Origin: Halocatena pleomorpha
Lineage (GTDB): Archaea > Halobacteriota > Halobacteria > Halobacteriales > Haloarculaceae
Assembly (NCBI RefSeq): GCF_003862495.1
Contig: NZ_RRCH01000014.1
Location: 124,001-188,000, forward strand
Direction: 5' to 3'
DNA: 64,000 nt
The notes under the pieces: generated by a model
The model's input: the letters and a program-made list of their open reading frames with translations, nothing else
Database searches by the model: none
Told to the model about the DNA's origin: nothing
Part shown: in pieces, positions 1-8,262 of the stretch
How the letters are laid out: every line of letters starts with the position of its first letter
Numbering within the stretch: the first letter of the stretch is position 1
Program-made: the position numbers and the translations under genes

Positions 1-591
1 GCTAGTGAGACGATCACTTCTGATGACGTGACCGATTTTCAGGCGTACGTTCTCGAACGGATCGGTGAGCTGAACCGCGATACCGGTTGGGTAACGCAGT
101 TCCACATCGGTCCCGTTCGGGACTACCGCGACTCGTTGCACGATGAACTCGGTTCAGACGCCGGCGGAGACGTTTCAACACAGGACATCGAACTCACGGA
201 GAACCTGAAATATTTCCTCAACCGCTTCGACGCGGAGCTTGAGATTGTCCTCTACACGATCGATCCGACGCACTACCCAACCGTCGCAACGATCTCGCGC
301 GCATTTCCCAACGTCAGCGTCGGTGCGGCGTGGTGGTTCAACGACAGCCCAATCGGTATGCGCAGACAACTGGAGTACGTCAGTACTGTCGATCTGTTAG
401 CGAACCACGGCGGGATGGTGAGTGATTCCCGCAAACTGCTGTCGTTCGGCTCCCGGTTCGAGATGTTCCGGCGGTCGCTCGCTGACACCGCCGGATCGAT
501 GGTCGAGCAGGGACAGATCCCGCACGACGTGGCAGAGGATTTGGTTCACAACGTTGCACACGACCGACCCGCAGCCCTCTGGCAGTTCTAA
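1..591 (+). CDS. uxaC: Uronate (glucuronate/galacturonate) isomerase, C-terminal part
   Basis: The frame is open from base 1, so the gene begins upstream of the window and only about the last 196 residues are seen. The stretch around FPNVSVGAAWWFNDSPIGM and the following GGMVSDSRKLLSFGSRFEMFRR is typical of the C-terminal half of the UxaC family, which converts D-glucuronate to D-fructuronate (or galacturonate to tagaturonate) in the cytoplasm. It converges on the mannonate oxidoreductase and dehydratase genes that follow, which catalyse the next two steps of the isomerase pathway. The GTG at 28 is not the true start because coding similarity runs through it. The family call is firm; which uronate is preferred cannot be told. 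Confidence 0.85.
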   Translation, partial: ASETITSDDVTDFQAYVLERIGELNRDTGWVTQFHIGPVRDYRDSLHDELGSDAGGDVSTQDIELTENLKYFLNRFDAELEIVLYTIDPTHYPTVATISRAFPNVSVGAAWWFNDSPIGMRRQLEYVSTVDLLANHGGMVSDSRKLLSFGSRFEMFRRSLADTAGSMVEQGQIPHDVAEDLVHNVAHDRPAALWQF

Positions 592-613
592 AGCCCGAGT
601 CAAATTTCCCGTT

Positions 614-1450
614 TCAGACACCGCTGAACGCGGAAAACCCGCCATCGATCGGGATCACAGCGCCGTGAACGAACTCGGAACCGGGAGAGAGCAACCACAG
701 AACAGTCGTTGAGAGATCCTCCGGATCACCGAACCGGCCTTGTGGCGTGTGATCGATGATCGTCTGACCGCGGTCGGTGTATTCGCCCGTTTCCGCATCG
801 ATCAACAGATATCGGTTCTGTTCCGTGAGGAAGAATCCGGGTGCGATCGCGTTGACGCGGATGTCTGCGGAGTAATTGTGAGCCATATGGACCGCCAGCC
901 ACTCAGTAAAGTTCGACACGGCGGCCTTCGCACCCGAATACGCCGGGATCTTGGTCAGTGGCGTGAACGCGTTCATCGACGAAACGTTCAGGATGACGCC
1001 GTCACCTCGCTCAACCATATACTGCCCGAACACTTGGGACGCGAGCACGGTCCCCACGAAGTTGACGTTCAAAACCGTTTCAAAGCCGTCCTTTGGAAGA
1101 TCGAAGAAGGACGTTTCCGTATCCGTCGTCGCCTCAGGACTGTTTCCACCAGCCGCGTTGATGAGAACATCGATCCGACCGTATTCGTCGATTACTGTCT
1201 CGGCAGCCGCTTCTAACTCCGTTCTGTCGAGGACTGATGCCGGAACCGTGAGGTGATCGATATCCAACTCCGCGAGTTCGTCGCTGGTCGCCTGTAATCC
1301 GTCTCGGCCGCGAGCAAGGATAACGACCGTACCGCCGTTCATCCCGATCGCTTTCGCCATTTCTGAGCCGAGAACGCCCGATCCGCCCGTTATTACGCAC
1401 ACTTTCCCGCCGATATCGAATTCATTGGGTACGTTCATTGTTGACGCCAT
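614..1450 (-). CDS. uxuB: SDR-type D-mannonate oxidoreductase (fructuronate reductase)
   Basis: A 278-residue short-chain dehydrogenase. The Rossmann motif GGSGVLG lies near residue 20, NAAGG near 95, and the catalytic Ser...Tyr-x3-Lys is seen as NVSSMNAF and YSGAK. The C-terminal ending DGGFSAFSGV and the RVNAIAPGFFLTEQNR stretch are characteristic of the SDR-type mannonate oxidoreductases (YjmF/UxuD-like) rather than general SDRs. It would reduce D-fructuronate to D-mannonate with NAD(P)H. The frame stays open upstream to 1942, but that extension overlaps the mannonate dehydratase gene; ATG at 1450 or 1438 gives the normal length. It lies 73 bases after uxuA on the same strand, probably one operon. 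Confidence 0.85.
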   Translation of the reverse strand: MASTMNVPNEFDIGGKVCVITGGSGVLGSEMAKAIGMNGGTVVILARGRDGLQATSDELAELDIDHLTVPASVLDRTELEAAAETVIDEYGRIDVLINAAGGNSPEATTDTETSFFDLPKDGFETVLNVNFVGTVLASQVFGQYMVERGDGVILNVSSMNAFTPLTKIPAYSGAKAAVSNFTEWLAVHMAHNYSADIRVNAIAPGFFLTEQNRYLLIDAETGEYTDRGQTIIDHTPQGRFGDPEDLSTTVLWLLSPGSEFVHGAVIPIDGGFSAFSGV

Positions 1451-1523
1451 GGTGAGTCTGTCTCGTACACGGCAGTATGAAGCTTTTGTAATTTCGGTTA
1501 TGATCCTGTTGGACGCAACCGCA

Positions 1524-2486
1524 TCAGGCCGTTTTCGTTTGTTCGAGCAGTCCCCGCATGTAGCCGATAGCGAAGAGACGGCCCTTGGTGTGGTATCCCG
1601 GATTGGAATTGTCCTCACCAGCCATCGTCGGCACGTGGTCAGGACGCATTGGTCCCTCGTACCCGATTTCCTCGTAGGCACGCATCGCGGCGAGCATGTC
1701 TGTCGGACCGTTATCGTGCCAGGTCTCAACGAACCGGGAGGCATCACCCTCGACATCCCGGAAGTGAACGAAGTTGATCCGATCACCAAAATGACGGATC
1801 GTGTCCGGTATATCGACACCCATCGCTGCGAAGTTGCCTTGACAGAACGTAACGCCGTTGTATTCACTGTCGACGATGTTGAGAACACGATCGTACGCCT
1901 CGACGCTTCGGGCGAGGCGGGGAATACCCCGGACCGAATCAAGCGGGGGGTCTGCGGGATGAAGACCGAGTTTTACATCCGCCTCCGCAGCGACCGGCAC
2001 GACCTCGCGCAAAAAATATTCGAGGGCGTCCCAGAGTTGCTCGTGGGTCACGTCCATACACTCGGGATTCGGTCCACCGGACATCTTCTCCTCATCGTAC
2101 CCAGTGACGTACGATCCACCACGGGACTCGATGTGAGCCTCGGTTCGCGCCCACCGAATGCCTGCCATCCAGTCGTAACAGACGACTGGGATCCCGACAG
2201 CGCCACAATCGCGCAGAAATCGCTTAAACCGTTCGATATCTTCGTCCCGCCCGTCTCGCCCGAGTCGGATCCTATCCGTGAGTGGGACGGAACCCTCAAG
2301 CACGGCTACGTTCATGCCGATCTCCTCGAACCAGTTCACGACACCGTTGAGTTCGTCGTACGTCCAGTCAGTTCGATCGTCACCGATTTCGAGTGGGTGA
2401 ATGACGGCGTTAGTTACTCCTATCTGTTTTGCGAGCTGCCAGCGCGAGTCCGGCTCCGGGGGAAGGATCAACGATAGTCGCACCAT
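1524..2486 (-). CDS. uxuA: Mannonate dehydratase (UxuA family), copy 1
   Basis: A 320-residue TIM-barrel enzyme that dehydrates D-mannonate to 2-keto-3-deoxygluconate. Diagnostic stretches are LHPADPP, GVTFCQGNFAAMG, FVHFRDV and MRPDHVP, which carry the metal-binding Glu/His/Cys/Asp positions of the family. It is shorter than E. coli UxuA (about 390 residues) but matches the short form. The frame is open to 2537, but ATG 2486 aligns with the N-terminus of the second copy at 20215-21195 and lies about 25 bases from a TATA-like element, as expected for a leaderless haloarchaeal mRNA. Together with uxuB and uxaC it gives a complete isomerase route from glucuronate to KDG. Confidence 0.88.
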   Translation of the reverse strand: MVRLSLILPPEPDSRWQLAKQIGVTNAVIHPLEIGDDRTDWTYDELNGVVNWFEEIGMNVAVLEGSVPLTDRIRLGRDGRDEDIERFKRFLRDCGAVGIPVVCYDWMAGIRWARTEAHIESRGGSYVTGYDEEKMSGGPNPECMDVTHEQLWDALEYFLREVVPVAAEADVKLGLHPADPPLDSVRGIPRLARSVEAYDRVLNIVDSEYNGVTFCQGNFAAMGVDIPDTIRHFGDRINFVHFRDVEGDASRFVETWHDNGPTDMLAAMRAYEEIGYEGPMRPDHVPTMAGEDNSNPGYHTKGRLFAIGYMRGLLEQTKTA

Positions 2487-2504
2487 GTAACCCCAGTAGG
2501 CCGA

Positions 2505-2514
2505 TTTAATTAAA
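2505..2514 (-). promoter_or_regulatory. TATA-like element of uxuA copy 1
   Basis: TTTAATTAAA is centred about 25 bases upstream of ATG 2486 on the minus strand. This spacing predicts transcription starting at or next to the start codon (leaderless mRNA) and supports that start over the longer reading frame. Confidence 0.5.
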
Positions 2515-2597
2515 ATAATTTCTGTTTTCTCCGCCACGATCCGTTCGGTCGGCGGCTCAGTACCCTCGACAGAACCGGCGGTAGCGAGAGACAGAGC

Positions 2598-2616
2598 TGT
2601 TCAACAACGTTGAACA
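2598..2616. promoter_or_regulatory. Perfect palindrome TGTTCAAC-N3-GTTGAACA upstream of uxuA
   Basis: Two exact 8-base arms separated by AAC lie about 112 bases upstream of the uxuA start. The size and symmetry fit an operator for a dimeric regulator. A second site with the same CAAC-N3-GTTG core lies at 2692-2706. The cognate regulator is unknown; the IclR protein at 18976-19749 is one candidate by pathway. Confidence 0.45.
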
Positions 2617-2691
2617 TACTCGATCAGCGGAAAAACACTGCTGTGGCGATAGTTCTGATGAGATACCGGTTGTAGAAGGGAGAACAGTGCG

Positions 2692-2706
2692 TCCAACCTT
2701 GTTGGA
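2692..2706. promoter_or_regulatory. Palindrome TCCAAC-N3-GTTGGA upstream of uxuA
   Basis: Two exact 6-base arms around CTT share the CAAC-N3-GTTG core of the site at 2598-2616. The centres are about 92 bases apart. It could be a second operator for the same protein. Confidence 0.4.
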
Positions 2707-2830
2707 TCTCAGTCGGAGAGAGCGTCAGAACCGACGGCGAATACGGTGAGCAAACTCGAAGTTCGCTACTGTTCGTCACCGACGAATCGACTCATTCGAA
2801 CACGAACGATCGTCCCATCTCAAGTGTTCG

Positions 2831-2850
2831 TTACAAACGTACTTCTGTAA
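2831..2850. promoter_or_regulatory. TTACA-N10-TGTAA palindrome, site A
   Basis: TTACAAACGTACTTCTGTAA pairs at 8 of 10 symmetric positions and lies 345 bases upstream of uxuA copy 1. Similar 20-base sites occur at 19854, 26466 and 41481. It may be an operator of a shared regulator; this is inference from symmetry and recurrence. Confidence 0.4.
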
Positions 2851-3855
2851 AGAGCCGGTTGCGGACATCTCGGAACTCTGAACGCCCATCACATCTATAG
2901 GCCAATAATTTCAGAGTTAGATATCAGAAATTGATTGTGCGCGTTTCGAACGCGGTGTCGTTCGCTCTAACCACAACTGGGAGGTCGGAGTCGAAAATTC
3001 ATAGATTACCCATGCGTGTAGAAGATTGCGAGTGAAAGTACGTGATAACAGCACCGAATCGCTACAGCCACTACGAAGATAATAATGGAAATTGTATTTT
3101 GTAATAACGTAGCTATACAGAGTAGTTCGCTTGAGAACGTCGATGACTTCGGCAGGACACCCCAAATAATGTGTGGCATTCAGTCCTCGATATCCTACAC
3201 AGGGTAAGAACTGGTTCCTCCAACCACATATTACAATGTAACAATCAACTGCACGTATTTCAATCCATTATGTGATTAATATTACATATGCAATTACTTA
3301 TACGCGTTGTATGGCACACGAACAGTTCGGGAAAATCCATGTTTCCCCACTCGTGTCTGTACTCAGCAATTTCACCATCCGTAGTGAGATTCGATACGGG
3401 TCTCTCCGTGGCAAATCATCGAAGTCGGTTAACCGTTGCTGTCGTCTCCTAAACCAACAGTTCGACAGTAGTAGTGCCACACGTCCACATCCAGACGAAG
3501 TAGTTCACGCATCGAATCGCCCATTCTTTATCGATGATAAGGCACTGATCTCTCAAATGAATTTGCATAATTACTACAATACCACACGCAATGGTTTGGA
3601 CAGATATCAGTTCGCCCCCTACAATATCCGGCAGACTGAGCGCCTTCATAGTGATATCGCCAGACACAACACCTAATAACGATAACGTAGTATTGTGTGT
3701 TATGGCCTATATTCTAGGCAAAAGGGTGCTAAGAACCTTCGACGCTGTCGTAGAGGGAACGACCGATGCTGTGTCGGCCGAAAGATTCGGTGTCCATTGT
3801 GAAAAGGAACACCGGTTGCAGACACCTCCTAAACGATAATACGTGTACATTACTA

Positions 3856-4554
3856 ATGACACGACAATCAGCTAAGGAGATAGATCCGACCGACGCAGAA
3901 CACAGGGAGTTGGGGGCCGGCCTTCTAGAAGAGGATATGGGACCCAGTTCTGCGACAGCCCATCTCTACCGCGGTGAGATCCATCGCATGAAGTTCTGGC
4001 GGGAACGCCTCGACCGGACAACGAACTGGGCCGTGGTCGTGATCTCAGCAATCCTCACGTGGGGCTTCTCGCGGTTGGATACTCCCCACTACATCCTTCT
4101 GATCGGTATCGCAACACTCACAGTATTCTTGATAATCGAAGCCCGCCGGTACCGGGGATACGATATGTGGCGAAGCAGAGTCAGAAAGCTCCAAGAAAAC
4201 GTCTTCGCGTACGGGCTTGATCCCTCTGCTGGGATCCCAGATCCCGATTGGCGCGAAAATCTTGGTCGGGACTACCGGGAGCCGACGATCAAGATCAGCA
4301 TGGAGGAAGCCATCGCCCATCGTCTTCAACGGGTGTATCTCCCGCTGTTCACCGTCTTGCTCGCTGCGTGGCTCGTCCGCATCACGGTCATCGCTCCCGG
4401 ACCATGGGTAACGAGCGCAGCAGTTGGCATGGTTCCCGGAGAGGGTGTCATAGCAATAGTGACACTGTTCTACCTCGGGGCTGGTGGTATCGCAGTTCGC
4501 CCTCGGACGTGGCACGCAAAGGGAGAACTCCGCTCTAAAAACCTGCGAAAATAA
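3856..4554 (+). CDS. DUF2270 family membrane protein
   Basis: A 232-residue protein matching the DUF2270 family: the stretches SSATAHLYRGEIHRMKFWRERLD, TTNWAVVVISAILTW and IIEARRYRGYDMWRSR, with about 25 loop residues and the late SMEEAIAHRLQR, are typical. There are two membrane segments near residues 55-95 and two more near 170-215. The function of the family is not known. ATG 3856 is preferred because the family N-terminus starts close to the AHLYRGE block; the upstream extension to 3766 is not conserved in character. It stands alone, converging on the APC permease gene. Confidence 0.75.
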   Translation: MTRQSAKEIDPTDAEHRELGAGLLEEDMGPSSATAHLYRGEIHRMKFWRERLDRTTNWAVVVISAILTWGFSRLDTPHYILLIGIATLTVFLIIEARRYRGYDMWRSRVRKLQENVFAYGLDPSAGIPDPDWRENLGRDYREPTIKISMEEAIAHRLQRVYLPLFTVLLAAWLVRITVIAPGPWVTSAAVGMVPGEGVIAIVTLFYLGAGGIAVRPRTWHAKGELRSKNLRK

Positions 4555-4600
4555 GCTGTCTCGTAGGACTGTACGTCACGTAGAGGTCACGACTGAAACC

Positions 4601-6862
4601 TCATCTTTTGAACAGTCTCTCAGAAAGGGATTTCGTCTGTGGTCGTTCGGCAAGCAACACTGAACAGTCAACATCGTCGACAACATCTAACACCAAACTG
4701 CCCCGAACAAGCCGCGAGAGGAGTCCCCGCTCAGTTGCACCGATGATCATCATCGTGCTGTCGTTCGCTGCTCGCTCGATAGCAGTTTCGATATCACCGC
4801 TTTCGACCTGCAATGTTGCGTCCGTAAGATCGTGGGTCGCTGCCCAATCTTCAAGAAAGGTCACGCCCTCAGTCTCCGAGTCTGTCACGTGAAGAAGGGT
4901 GACATCCGAGTCATATTCCGACTGTAACAGTTTTGCGATCTCCGCAGAGAGATCCGAATCCGGACCGCCTGCCGTCGGCACGAGGATCTCGTCGGGATCG
5001 AATCCGCGATCTTTGAGGACCACGAAATCACACGGCAGCTCGTCGGTCAACTCGTCGAACGTACCTTCGACTCGGTCCGAGAAGCTGTTAGTGTCTGCTT
5101 CCCACCCCAAGACGACAAGCGCAGCTTGGTGGGATTCGGCTGCGTCGAAGATCCCCTCAAACGGCCGGTGTGAGTAGATCGTATGAGTTTCGACATCAAC
5201 ACCGAACGTTTCGGCGTCGCGTTCTGCTGCGTCGAGAATCGTACGGTGATCCGCTTCGAGATCGTCAACGTGATCGGCAGCGTATTCGAGTGGCGTCTGG
5301 TCAGGAGTCGGAACAATATGGACTGCGTCGACGGTGCCCCCTCGCTGTTTGGCGATTGCGCTCGCAAGTGTAATGAGATCCTTCTCCGTCTGAGGGTTTG
5401 CCAGCGGAACCATCACCCGGAACGTGCCGCCGTCCGGTTGCACTGTACTCGCCGCTGAAACCGCTGCGGGCGGCATCGTTTCCGATCGGTCGAGAATGTA
5501 CTGACTCAGGATACCTTTCTTCTCAGCTACATCTCGTGCATAAAGCAAATACCAGACGAGACCGCCAGCGACGAACACCAACGAGAGGGCGATTTCGATC
5601 GGTTTCATGAACGCGATCAATCCGAACGAAGAGAAAGCACCAACGACCGGCACCACTGGATACAGTGGCACCCGAAAGTCGGGCTGGTATCCCTCAACGT
5701 CAGCCTCGCGCATCACGATGAGTGCGACGTTGAGCAATCCATAGACGATGAGATGAAGGACGCTTCCGGCCTTTGCGAGGGTCTGTACATCTCCCGCGAC
5801 AATGAACACGAGGATGATCGCTCCCGTAACCGCGATGCTTCGATACGGCGTGGCAAAGGTGGGATGAATCGCGTTGAGTGTATCGGAGATGAGTTTGTCC
5901 CGACCCATCGCGAAGTTGATCCGCGAAGAGGCAAGGATACTCGCATTCGCGCTCGAAGCGGTCGCCAACAACCCCGCGAACGTCAGGAGTCCGACACCGA
6001 CTCCTGCGATACCAATCGTCCCGAAGGCGATCTCACCGACATCTAAAACGGGTGTCGTGGTGAACGATGGACCCAACTGCTGCCAGTTGATCACACCCAT
6101 CAGCACCACCATGATGATACCGTACATGACCGTCACAATCACCACGCTCCCGACGACGGCCAGCGGAAGGTTCCGACCCGGATTCTTTAACTCCTCAGCG
6201 ACAGTCGTGATTTTCGCAAATCCGAGAAACGAAACAAACACGAGACCCGTTGCAGGAAAGATAGCAGCCGCACCGCCCGTTTCGGCCGGGAAGAACGGCC
6301 GAAGCGTCGAGATGTCGGTCTGGAAAAGACCAAGAACCGAGAAGACAGAAAGGATACCGATGAGGAGTGTGACGATAACGATCTGGATGCTGCCGGTCTC
6401 TTTTGCGCCGATGTAGTTGACGGCGATGAACGCGATCGCTGCTAGGAGCGCGCCGACCTGAAATTCAGAGAGGCCGATAGGGCCGAGCATCAAAGCAGGA
6501 ATCGGAAGGAATGTGGCGAGGTATTCCCCGAAACCGAGGGTATAGAACGCCGAAGCGAAAGCCAGTCCCATCCAATTACCCCAGCCAGCGACGGAGCCGA
6601 ATAACGGTCCCAAGGCGTGATTCACGTAGTAGTAGCTGCCACCAGCCTTCGGCATTGCTGTTCCGAGTTCAGAGGCCGAAAGCGCGGTGAACAGGGAAAT
6701 GACGCCGCCGAGGATGAATGAGAGCGCGACGGCCGGGCCGGCTGCCGCAGCCGCCTCTCCCGGCAGTACGAAGATACCCGCACCGATCATCGTCCCGACG
6801 CCGATCGTCAGCACCGAGAGCAGTCCGAGGTCTTTCGCAAGCTCCTCATCGCTTTCCGTCAT
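4601..6862 (-). CDS. APC-family amino acid permease fused to two UspA domains
   Basis: A 753-residue protein. Residues 1-450 form the 12-helix APC transporter core, with the first-helix motif GVGTMIGAGIFVLPG and the helix-6 region before LLTFAGLLATASSANASILASSR. Residues about 480-615 and 620-745 are two universal stress protein domains, the second starting at ILVPTAGGPDSD. It should import amino acids or related cations, with the soluble domains acting as a cytoplasmic nucleotide-binding sensor. The start ATG overlaps the stop of the separate UspA gene upstream (ATGA type), so the two are translated together. The UspA pair is closely similar to the pair fused to the FNT channel at 41725-43536. 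Confidence 0.88.
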   Translation of the reverse strand: MTESDEELAKDLGLLSVLTIGVGTMIGAGIFVLPGEAAAAAGPAVALSFILGGVISLFTALSASELGTAMPKAGGSYYYVNHALGPLFGSVAGWGNWMGLAFASAFYTLGFGEYLATFLPIPALMLGPIGLSEFQVGALLAAIAFIAVNYIGAKETGSIQIVIVTLLIGILSVFSVLGLFQTDISTLRPFFPAETGGAAAIFPATGLVFVSFLGFAKITTVAEELKNPGRNLPLAVVGSVVIVTVMYGIIMVVLMGVINWQQLGPSFTTTPVLDVGEIAFGTIGIAGVGVGLLTFAGLLATASSANASILASSRINFAMGRDKLISDTLNAIHPTFATPYRSIAVTGAIILVFIVAGDVQTLAKAGSVLHLIVYGLLNVALIVMREADVEGYQPDFRVPLYPVVPVVGAFSSFGLIAFMKPIEIALSLVFVAGGLVWYLLYARDVAEKKGILSQYILDRSETMPPAAVSAASTVQPDGGTFRVMVPLANPQTEKDLITLASAIAKQRGGTVDAVHIVPTPDQTPLEYAADHVDDLEADHRTILDAAERDAETFGVDVETHTIYSHRPFEGIFDAAESHQAALVVLGWEADTNSFSDRVEGTFDELTDELPCDFVVLKDRGFDPDEILVPTAGGPDSDLSAEIAKLLQSEYDSDVTLLHVTDSETEGVTFLEDWAATHDLTDATLQVESGDIETAIERAANDSTMMIIGATERGLLSRLVRGSLVLDVVDDVDCSVLLAERPQTKSLSERLFKR

Positions 6863-7278
6863 GCCTCGCTCACCTCGTTCGGGAGTGCGATGACCGGGCG
6901 TTCCGCTTCGGTAATCAGCCGGAGCGACCGATCACCGGTGAGGAACTGCCGAAACCGGGACCCACCACGGGGGTGAAAGACGATCGCGCTCGCGTCGATC
7001 TCTCTCGCAACCTCACTGATAGCCGTGACCACGTCACGGCGATAGATGGTTTCTGTCTCAGCCGTGGGAAATGCTTCTCGAAAGGCAGCGAATGATTCAG
7101 TAGCAATCTGTTCAGACTGTTCGACAGGCGTTTTATCCGGAACGCCGTCGCCTTTCTCGACCACGTACATGACGGTAATCTCTCCGATATCGTACGGTTC
7201 GAGAGCGGCTGCCGTTGTCGTTGCGTCCGCTTGATTGGCGACTGGAACGACAATTGAATCGGTGAATAGCTGACTCAT
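6859..7278 (-). CDS. Universal stress protein (UspA family)
   Basis: A 139-residue single UspA domain: the N-terminal strand SIVVPVANQADATTTAAAL, the mid strand SAIVFHPRGGSRFRQFLTGDRSLRLITEAERPVIALP with a GG...G-D-R-S loop in place of the classical G2xG9xG(S/T) ATP loop. It overlaps the APC permease start by four bases and is in the same operon, and probably tunes the permease or responds to the same signal. ATG 7278 gives the usual domain length; the longer frame to 7362 adds a non-homologous tail. Confidence 0.82.
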   Translation of the reverse strand: MSQLFTDSIVVPVANQADATTTAAALEPYDIGEITVMYVVEKGDGVPDKTPVEQSEQIATESFAAFREAFPTAETETIYRRDVVTAISEVAREIDASAIVFHPRGGSRFRQFLTGDRSLRLITEAERPVIALPNEVSEA

Positions 7279-7363
7279 TTGCTTCTGCTCGTCTCCGTCA
7301 ATCGCTCTTCTTCGTTGTCGATACAACGCCGTCGCGGGACACGTGCTGAACCATGGTCCCATG

Positions 7364-8152
7364 TCATTGGACGACTGTCTCTATATCCGATCCCTGAAAG
7401 ACCTTGAACACGGTTCCGTCGGTGTGCTGTTGGGTGAGTACGGTAACGATATCATCAGACTGAACGACCGTATCACCATGGGGTGTAAGCTCCCGGTCGT
7501 CTCGCTCGATACTGATGATGAGCGTGTTCTCATCAAGGATATCGTTGTCGCTCGCCTCTTTGAGGGTCCGGCCTGTAATGGGTGCCTCGGATCGGACAGT
7601 CAGTTTCATGATATTAGCCTGCCCGGTGAGACTAATGAAGTCGTTCGGCTCGTGCGTTCGTTGGTCGTCGTCCGGACTGAACGATGAGTAGGGACTGAAA
7701 AACTCGTCTTCGACTAGATCTTCGTCTTCGATCTCAATACCGAGTTGCGACAGGGTCCGAGAGACGCGTTGGAGATCGTTAGTGTGTTCACCAACCGCTA
7801 CGATGTGGAGGTTCTTGCGACCGGTCATCAGCGTTCGAACGTTGATGACCTCCGGTATCGTGCGAGCCTTCTGTGCGAGTGCTTCGCGTTCTGGAACGGG
7901 AACGTTACACAAATAGAGGTTCGTGAGCTTCCCGTCCGTTCGTTCGAAATCGATGTGTGCAGTATAGCCACGGATAATACCCTGTTCTTCAAGGTTCTGA
8001 ATCCGGTTTCGAACCGTCGCTCCCGAGACGTTGACCGTCTCAGCGATCGCGGTCGCGGTCGTTTTGCGCCCGTCTTGCATGAGTGCATACAGGATACAAC
8101 GATCGATATCATCGATTCGGTAGTCCGTTTCTGGATGTGACATGGCTGGCAT
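7364..8152 (-). CDS. Lrp/AsnC-family regulator with C-terminal RCK_C (TrkA-C) domain
   Basis: A 262-residue regulator. Residues 10-65 are an AsnC-type winged helix (YRIDDIDRCILYALMQDGRKT...VSGATVRNRIQNLEEQGIIRGY), residues about 70-150 the effector-binding RAM region, and residues about 180-262 an RCK_C domain (APITGRTLKEASDNDIL...VVQSDDIVTVLTQ), which in potassium channels binds small ligands. It lies directly upstream of the uspA-permease operon on the same strand, so it probably controls it. A TATA-like stretch at 8173-8179 allows a leaderless start at 8152; ATG 8143 is an alternative. Confidence 0.85.
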   Translation of the reverse strand: MPAMSHPETDYRIDDIDRCILYALMQDGRKTTATAIAETVNVSGATVRNRIQNLEEQGIIRGYTAHIDFERTDGKLTNLYLCNVPVPEREALAQKARTIPEVINVRTLMTGRKNLHIVAVGEHTNDLQRVSRTLSQLGIEIEDEDLVEDEFFSPYSSFSPDDDQRTHEPNDFISLTGQANIMKLTVRSEAPITGRTLKEASDNDILDENTLIISIERDDRELTPHGDTVVQSDDIVTVLTQQHTDGTVFKVFQGSDIETVVQ

Positions 8153-8262
8153 ATGCTTCGATTATACAAATAAAATCGGGTCTAATTCACTTAATGCTTT
8201 CTATAAGGATGGTAGATTTCGATAATAAAAATCATTATCGATTTGTGTCCGTCTCTGAGACA

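Larger units (their letters stand above)
2487..3855. other. AT-rich, gene-poor intergenic region
   Basis: About 1.37 kb without a convincing gene. Open frames of 60-134 codons are present on both strands, but their translations are rich in Arg, Cys, Ser and Ile, lack the acidic bias of the neighbours and match no family I recognise. The part from about 2880 to 3700 is clearly more AT-rich than the flanks. The only structure I see is the uxuA promoter and palindromes between 2505 and 2850. It may be decayed sequence; no terminal repeats of a mobile element were found. Confidence 0.5.

Noticed and set aside
1451-1942. N-terminal extension of the mannonate oxidoreductase frame
   Set aside because: It overlaps the coding sequence of mannonate dehydratase and has no SDR features.
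3272-3676. 134-codon open frame on the plus strand in the AT-rich region
   Set aside because: Composition is not haloarchaeal (many Cys, Arg, Ser and Asn and few acidic residues), no family recognised, and several competing frames on both strands.
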